Assembly: GCF_032854445.1 (NCBI RefSeq) | Contig: NC_088303.1 | Location: 20,903,501 to 20,967,500 of the forward strand | Direction: 5' to 3' | Source: Liolophura sinensis | Taxonomy: Eukaryota > Mollusca > Polyplacophora > Chitonida > Chitonidae | DNA length: 64,000 nt | Shown here: positions 48,901 through 57,900 of the stretch, in pieces | Layout of the letters: the number at the start of each line of letters is the position of its first letter | Numbering within the stretch: the first letter of the stretch is position 1 | Notes under the pieces: generated by a model | Seen by the model: the letters and a program-made list of their open reading frames with translations, nothing else | Told to the model about the DNA's origin: nothing | Database searches by the model: none | Position numbers and translations under genes: made by a program

Positions 48901-51900
48901 AAAAGTTCTCGGTGTAGACAGCCTACATATAAAAATGGGATGTTTGCGTTTGTCCCCTGGGAGTTATTGGCCTTATATGTCCAAACACTTGAATGCACAT
49001 ATTTTGTTTTATATATACACTACCTAATAATGTAGAGGAAAACCTAAGTTCCCTGACAAAGCTTTACAAGGCGGTGCAACAACATTATTGTGTATTTGTT
49101 TTAAGATGTAAATTCATCTTACAGAAAGCAATTTCAACCCATAAACCTGACTGCCGCCTTATACATCCTTGAGTATTGCATTAAACAACAATGAAATAAA
49201 TAAACAAATGATTAAATAAAACAAATAATAACAGTTCATACATGTAATTATACAGACATTTCCATTTGAACAGAACTGGCCTCATAATGAACATAAAAGG
49301 TCCCACATGTACAACATAGAACTGTCAAAAAACAAGAGACAATGGTGCTATTGTGCCGAGGCTGTTGGAGATAACGAGGTTTACCTGAGAAGGCTCAGGT
49401 AAATACCCGAGCTGAGCAAGTATATGCATGTGTAGGTAAAACAACCCACCTGAACACAGGGATGGACATTCAGCAATACAGCACTGTAGTCTGGGCATTT
49501 ATGAGCAACACGTGAATGCATCCAAAGCAGCACAAATTTAACTATAAACACTGAACCTGCTACTGCCTTTCTCCAGTCAATTTAGGTAAATCCAGCCCTT
49601 ATCCACATAGCTTCTATGACTAGGTAATTGAGATAAGACAGGTAAGCAAGGCCTGTGCTTTTAGTCGAGGGCAGGAAGTCAGGCATGAAAGCATAGAAGC
49701 CATGTGCTAACCGGCAAGTAGGCCAGTGTTAACAGCAAAGCTTAACCTCCCTACAAAATCACTGGCTGGTAAAACAACCTGCTTAAATCTGTCTATTGCC
49801 AGCACTCAGTGATTACACATGTATGCAATGAGCCTACAATGTATGGGGGGCTATAAATACACAGGTAGATTTGGCGTATTTATAATGTTCTTTCTACAGG
49901 CTAGCTTGTAAAGCACACTACTTATTCTATCCCTATCGCTAAATATTTATGATTCGAGGCTAAAAAACACAGGTGTTATACTTGTCACTTCAGTCTACGG
50001 GAGTCAGCATGATGACAGTATTCTCTGGGGCATGCCCTAAAATGTAATAGAATTTCTCAAGCTAACTCAACATGCAGGTGGCCAATGAACTGTACACTGA
50101 GAAATATACAAACACTTTAGTACTTTATGATTTCAATGCAGAAATAGTGCCAAAAACTGCACCAATCTGAATTATCAACATGTTTGAAATATGCGTAAGA
50201 AGAGGTTGAGTGACAAGGGTTGGGTATAAATACATGCAGAGCAACATATTTTGATTGAGCAAGTTTTTTCTTTAACGCAAGCTTCAAAACTAAGGACTTT
50301 TTCACTCTCATAATGTAAATGTCAATAACCATGTAACTAAGAAAGTAAGTTACAGCAAATAGTTAATAAATTGGCATTTATGTCATACTGAAGAATATTT
50401 CCCTTATATAACAAATGCACTGACTTATGGGTGGAAAAAACCTGACAGAGCCCAAACCAACCAAATAAACATGTGGACAAAAGGCAGCAACCATGCCAAC
50501 AGGAGCTGGATTTGAACATGTGACCTCACTGACCAAGACGAAGTGGTGTGAACCCAGGCTGAAAACTACTTTGTCAGTAAGGAATGGCTTTAAACTACAC
50601 ACATGCATGTACGTTTGTACAATCTATTTCTTTTCTATAAATACTCAATGAAGTATCATGTGAACTAAAGTTACTTGTATTTTTTATACCCACCAAATAA
50701 TGAAATTTTCCTGTTTTCTTCAAAAGTATAAAAGATCATTCTACATAGTATATTGTAGTAAAACTAGATCCCAAATACAGCTTTTTAAAAAATAAAAATC
50801 AGAGGCTGTGACATATATCAGGTAATAGGATACACAACTGCACATGAGCATAAACTTCTACTAAGAGTATGGAAATGTATTCTCTGAATTGGCCAAACGC
50901 AATATGGCAATTAACAGCATGTATGTGCATATATTTCACCAGTATCTTTCTCACTATATGTTAAAATGTCAAGGATAGAAACATGGGTGACATTTTGAAA
51001 GCATTACAGCACCCAGTGAATAATGTGCATGACACAGAAACAGATAGTCCTGAATGTTTTACCATCAGTGGAGTTATGCTAATTGTGCACACAGTAATGG
51101 TGATGATCACTAAACTGGTACATTCTAATGAATCAATTCTGACTGAAGCCAAATATGCATGTACATATCTGTTTATATAACAGAAATTCCTAACATATGA
51201 AGGCAAATGTTTCACATGTAAGCCATTTGCCTATACACAAATGAATGTTTCAACGATGCTCATGAAACTCAGCATAAATATATAACCATATCAATGTCTG
51301 ATAAGTCAAAGCAAAAATGAATCAGTTACATTACAGAATGTTCAGCAGCAGCCACCAAAAAAAAAAAGGGTGCTTTTTAGTGCAAGCAGTTTTTACAAGA
51401 AACCAGAATGCCGGTGTTACAAGGAGTCATTAACTTTTTAGGAGGTAAAAAAAAAAAAAAGGAAAAAAAAAAAAATCCATCAGCCATACAGATGAAAATA
51501 AGATTGAATACCACAGATTCTATTATCACTATAAAAAGATTCGTCAGCCAAGAATAAGCATTCGATTAAGGTTGTAACACTGCCAACCTAGTCTGTACGT
51601 ATACAGGTAAATGGTCATATACATTCAGTGAATGTAGACTCCTTACTCCTGCTTGGTGGATGCTCAGTTGTGGAAGTTTTAACAATCTTGAATCTAGTGA
51701 AACAAATTTAATCACAATGTTTCCTATATTAAATAAGGGGAAACCCAACCTTGCATATTATTACAATTATTTACTTTTCGCCTCACACTTGTTATATTGA
51801 AAGGCCAAATATCAAAAACAATGAATGTGAAATTTGTGTGAAAATAAAAGCCAAATGAAATGACAGAGGGCATTGGGCATTTAGGTGCTGTATCAGATGT

Positions 51901-54900
51901 ATGATGACCACACCCTTAGTGTGGGAGAAAGACTTGTTTTACGTGTATATGCACATCTAACCCACATCAGCTTTACCCAGAGGAGGGGAGATAACTCCTC
52001 GTCATAATGTACATTCAACTTTCCACATTAGTGTACCTTTACAACATCAAATGATACTGCGCATGTGCATCTCTTGGATTCTGTTCAATGTCACTCATAC
52101 TGGCGCTCAAGAATTATTCACTTCTATATGACCCTGTGATGACAGAAAACCTGGTTCAAAACCCACTGTCTTTTACCAGGTTCTAACAAAACAACTTTGT
52201 TCGGAAAAGCTGCAGCCCAATCGGCTGACAAAATCAACTTTGCAATCACACCGGTCAATTCAAGGAATCAGGAACTTCTGTCAGAGGCTATAATTCCATT
52301 CGGCAAGCTATAGTGCACAAAATATGTTATGAGCAGCACAGGCTACTAAGTGTTATTCAAGGTGACTAATACCAATTTAAATTCTTTCTCAACTTTTTCT
52401 GGTCTTAAATACAGCCCCTGTTAAGACCTTTAGTATTACATGCCAAGTATTCAAGAAACTAGCTCAAATGATCTTTGGTCACAGAATTTGGTAACCTACA
52501 ACTTATACCTAACCTTAATTACATGAATTACATGTAAGTGTACATACATGTATTTCATAAAACTCATGGAGTGGTAAACTTTAATTTTTGTATATATACC
52601 ATTGATCAACATATTATTCATAAAATCATGAAAACAATAGTAAAACAGCAAAGTGAAGCTAAAATGAAACTTAATCTGAAGCTAATCTGAAAACCTGAAA
52701 CATGACATGGATTACCCACATCACATCTAAACCAAGAATAATTATGGCAAAAGCCAAATATATTCATTAGCTCAGAAATAGATTTAAACATTAGACATTC
52801 TCTAAATAACGTTTGAATAAACAAGTCTATTTTTAAAGGGAATACAATCTAATTACAGCACCCCCACCCCACAAAAATATTCTTTTGTCCGGTCTACACT
52901 CGCTCACAGTGTTGCAGAGGCAGCTGACCTTATTAATATTCCCCAAAATAGTCCAGTTTGCCAAGCGATCAATAGAAAGCCTTCAGTCCAATAGAGATCA
53001 GTGATTTTGGTTTCTAGTAATGACTACCCATGGTGGTTTTCAATCTACATGTACATGAAGTCTCTTGCTGGGATTCTATTGTACATACTTGGTCTATGTC
53101 ACTGCCCCAAATAGTTCAATGCAAACAAACAGCCAAGGTTAGTGGTACAGCTGAAAACATGTCCAACAACCAGTCAACTCAATTTCGGTAAAATTACCAT
53201 CTAAGCTTTTACCCCTACCAGATGCCAATGTCAACAGACACCCTTATTTTGAATTAACATTGCAGAAATAGCATCTTGACAAAGTAATCCTTTTCCACAA
53301 TCTGATCAATTCAACTTCACATGTCTAAATAATCTCCCAAAAGTGGTTTGTAGAAATTCTGCTCTACTGTTCACCTTTTCATTACATGATGTAATGAATG
53401 TACATGTAGTTCTCCTGTCCACAAACCTATTTGTTTGGCAAATATCCCCTATCAGAATTGTCCACATGACAAAAAAATATATACATGTACATCATGTAAT
53501 CTTGTTAAAGTGTGATAATCAAATATACCATTCAGAGCATGAACAATTCACTTCACATGAATCTCAATGAACAAACATATTTCTAAGATAAATGTTTAAA
53601 TTTCATCATTTATCTGACAGTCTGAAATTCCCTTTCACATGTGCGTATTACCTGACAGATACAGGAGCAAATGGGATTATAATGTCTCAGAGGAGTGTTG
53701 TATACGGTTTCAAATGACTTGCTTTAATAGCAGTCTTCTGGAGGAAGAAATGGGCCGTACTTTGATGCTGCATTGCTCCATTATCCTTTGTTCAAACCCT
53801 TTCAAACTTTCAACATTCAAATGGCATGATTTTGTTAATATACTGACCAATTTTCAAGGTGATAGCTTGAGTAGTCTGTACACAGGGTTAAAATGAAAAT
53901 ATAGCCTCAAAAACGCATGTTCCGATGCCCCACATTGCATCATCTGTCAGGTGTCATGAGTAGAGCGCGTGCTGCACCTGTGTGACGCATGAAGTACTGC
54001 TGGGAAAAAATTACTTTTTAGGAGATTCGTGACTCAATCAGTTCATGGAAGAAACATTTGCGCGCTGCCTACTGAGAAGATGGAGGACCAACTGATCACC
54101 TTTCGAAGTAAAACAAGGTAGAACATCATTTTGAATTGTCTGGAATATATGTTTTTGACTATTTTGATTTTGGTCCCATGAACAGAAATCTTAACGGATG
54201 AAACTGAAATGTGGTCTGTATACTTAGGACTAAATGGCTTTTGAGCGTGTAAATTTTTAGAAGCTGACATAAGGGGGTTTCGGAGATATTGATTGTCAAA
54301 GTATGGCCCATTTTTTTATACCCACCCAATATATTCATGTCTTCTGTAATCATTTGTTACTGATGACGATCTTTAATCCTTTAATTTAAGGTGCTTATAT
54401 GAACATACATTGTGTGAATAAGGCCCCAAGGAAAAACACATTCTTCAGGCTTCACTTCCCTCTCCCTCTCCCCCTCCCCCCCTCCCAACCCGAAAAAGAC
54501 AATTACTTCATCATTATTACCGCTTTGCACATACTCAGTGTTTAACTGTACAGCTGGAAGCAAGGCCACATTCTCTTGTCTGATATAAATTTCTGGCTAA
54601 TCCCCTGAATGAATCAAAACCTCTTCTGGATAACCATCTCTTTATGAATAAATCAAGACTTTGCTGCTGTAGCATCTGGTAATGCTAAGGACAAGCATCT
54701 GCACAGGCCCATGTGGGGTTTGTTTATGAGGCTTCCTGGCCAGTCACCAGGACACCACAGGGCCCCTCTTCCTCTGTATACAGCATTACAAGAGCTGATG
54801 TAAGGGGCTTTACTTCTGTACAACACATGCCACTTACATTTATAACATTGTATGGAAATTCAAGATTAAGGTAAACAGAATGCCTCAAATTATCACAAAT

Positions 54901-57900
54901 TTTTATGACCCATCCCAACTGTAGACCATGCACATGTTTCAAATATTCCTAAAAATCCATCATCATGCAGAAATTTCTACAGTGTACAAGTATGTAATGG
55001 TATACGTATATGAATAAATGCACATTATGAATAAAATCCTTAATGGAATTTGGCCACTTAACTCAACTCCGTGGGAACTTTTATTTAAAGAGAATAACAA
55101 TTTCCTGGTGCCTAATACTGTAGAAATTAAATATGACAGGTGGTCTACATTAAGGGATTTGAACAATATTTATCTATACTCAACAGTATTTCACTTATAC
55201 GATGACGACGACAACTAGTTTTATGAGTGGGGGAAACCTGAGTGCCTGGGCAACTTTTTGTATTACAAATGCTCCAAATATGTGTTGAAGTTCAAACATG
55301 CACTGTATGATTTGAATGACTGAGTCTGTTCAATCTTATAATTGTGAATGGACTGAATAATTACATGAACAGTGAAATATGCACCATGTAAGCATGTGGG
55401 AATATTGTATTAAATTCATGTAGCCTTCTTACACACTCCTTTACAAAATGTAAACGAAACTGTTGCATCACAGTCAGCGCCCTCCGATATAATGCCTAAA
55501 ATATGCACTAGGTGTAGGTTAGTGAGTAACAGGGCCATATTACAGTCACAAGGATCTGGTTACAAAATGTCTAAATATGTAGACATGTGAATTTTTTGAA
55601 GAATGACAGAATAAAGAACATGATATTAACTTCTGTCCAGTCTTCAGATAACCAGAGAATTTACAGCCAGGCTTACATGGACAAGCCTATCTCACTTAAA
55701 TGGCCATCCACCATTTATCATGCCTGCCTACTCTAACAACCTCTCAATTTATCTCTGATAAATCCCACTCTGGCAAACCCTTTCCATCCCATAAGCATGC
55801 AGCGAGAGCTGCTCACTTTTTTTTCTTCAGCCTTTTCTGCTGGTGTGTGTGTGCTTCAACCAGATAAGAATCAGGGATAAATACAAGGATTTCATATACA
55901 AGGGGGATAATTGCCTGTCCATAAATCACTCTGGCTACATGTACAGCTGGGACGTTCTGGTGGACTCTCTGTGGCACTTCACTCAGCTCTGGCAATATTC
56001 TGAGGCCTTCAACAGCAGCAGCAATCTGTTTTTACCCAGCACAAGATGGGAGGTTAGGTGCCCTAGACATTTCCAACACTAAAACCGAGCTGTACTGACA
56101 TGGTAACACCACAACTGAACTAACTGAGACCCATAAATTCTGCGAGCTTGGGCAGGGTGTAAACAACCTACAGCAACACCTACATGTACCCACAAGCTGC
56201 AGGTAAGCACAAAATTCCACATCATGCCATTACTTGACTGACGGAATTCAATTATAATACAGTTATAATAACAAAAAAAAACAAAAAAATGTTCTTCATT
56301 GCTTGTCTATTGTAGGCTTCTCACAACAAGTAATCATGGAAATACATATACAACCAATAATCCAAGGAATCTGTGAAAGGTACAACCACAAATAAGCCCC
56401 ATGAGCAATTGCGCACCTGCTCTCCTCATGGCGAGGCCCGTAGCCTGCCGTCCACATGAACTAGCTCTGTTGAAAGAGCTAAAAAATCTGATACTTATGG
56501 CCTTCAGAACGACCAATGAAAATGACAAAGCTGTAACATGTTGATGGTGTAACGTTACTGTGAATGAAGGAAGCATGAGTGTGAATATAAGCCAAATTTT
56601 TATCCAAATCATTAAAAGAGATCAGGTTTTAAAGTTTGGAGACAATTTTTGGTCTACTTGTCGGCGAATGGTGAGTTCAGGTATTGCTGAAGTAGTTTTT
56701 ATTTCATTAGACATGTGAGGCTCGATAGTTGACAACCTGCCTCTGTGTAGAGTACAATGTAATGCAGCTCCAGGACTCCAGGGTCTCTCCCATGTCACGA
56801 ATCTAACCTCTATATTTCCATATAATCAATGTTCTATACAGCTTAGTATCTTTGCTAAAAACAACTGATTAGATCAGGCCAAATACATGTCAGTTTAAGG
56901 GAAGCTAATATTTCACCCACAAGATAGTTTCACATCTAGATTAATGATGTATACACATACAGTAAGAAAGTTAACACTCACACAGGTACAGCTCAGTTAA
57001 AATATCTATGTTCTTAGTCATGCCAAAAAATAAATGATATAAATCACTGCCATTTACAGGTAAAATATCTGAGATATTTTATGTTACAGTTTTGAGTTAC
57101 AGGTTCGAGAGGCGTTACTCTTTCGCTACAGGGAGCGGATTAAGCCACACCCTAACCCTATCCCTTGGTCCCCGGGTGCGGCTAAAGGCGCACATTTGAC
57201 AAGACCTTATTTCCCCCGAGAGAGGCTCAAGCCGCATAATACACAACCTCTGACTGGTCTATTTTTGCACGGAAATTTGGATTTTTAGGGAGCTAAACCA
57301 ATCAAATACTGCCTTATGAGATCCTATGAAAGCCACATGAGTGATGTTTGTAGAATTTCATTGGCTGCAAGCGATAAAAAGGCACGAAAAAATGTGGAGA
57401 AGATCTGATGACTTTGGTCAGTCTTTTGCCAAAATGGCAGATTCGAGTACAGGCTTTATGAATGAAGACATTTGGGAGGATTTTGATTTGGATATTTCGG
57501 TTTCAGATGTTAGCAGTGCCGTAGAGGAGTCTTTCGACAAATAGAAATTAACTTTAGGCCAATTACGCTCCAAAATTAACGAGAGACGCTAACATGAACA
57601 ATCTGAGCCAGTAACAACAAAAACGCGAACTAGGGAAACGACCACTATTCAAGCTCTCGCACCTTTTTAATCGTAACTTTACTCAAATCGAGAGATACAC
57701 GGCTCCAATAAAGTGAATAATTTCATGTTTACATGCTTCAGAGAGCAAAAATACCAACTGCCACCAAAAATCTGATGGTTAAATTATCCAGAAATCATAA
57801 AACAAAAAAATTTGATTGTCTTAGTGCAAAAATGTATTTCTGCTGTGTCCTGCTGGGGACCAAGCGGTGAACAGGGTTGCAGTAGTGAGGGCTGTATGAC

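Noticed and set aside
56407-56548. Plus-strand frame [20 protein letters not shown]... considered as an exon
   Set aside because: No family recognised and no matching splice partners; the antisense frame is equally open.
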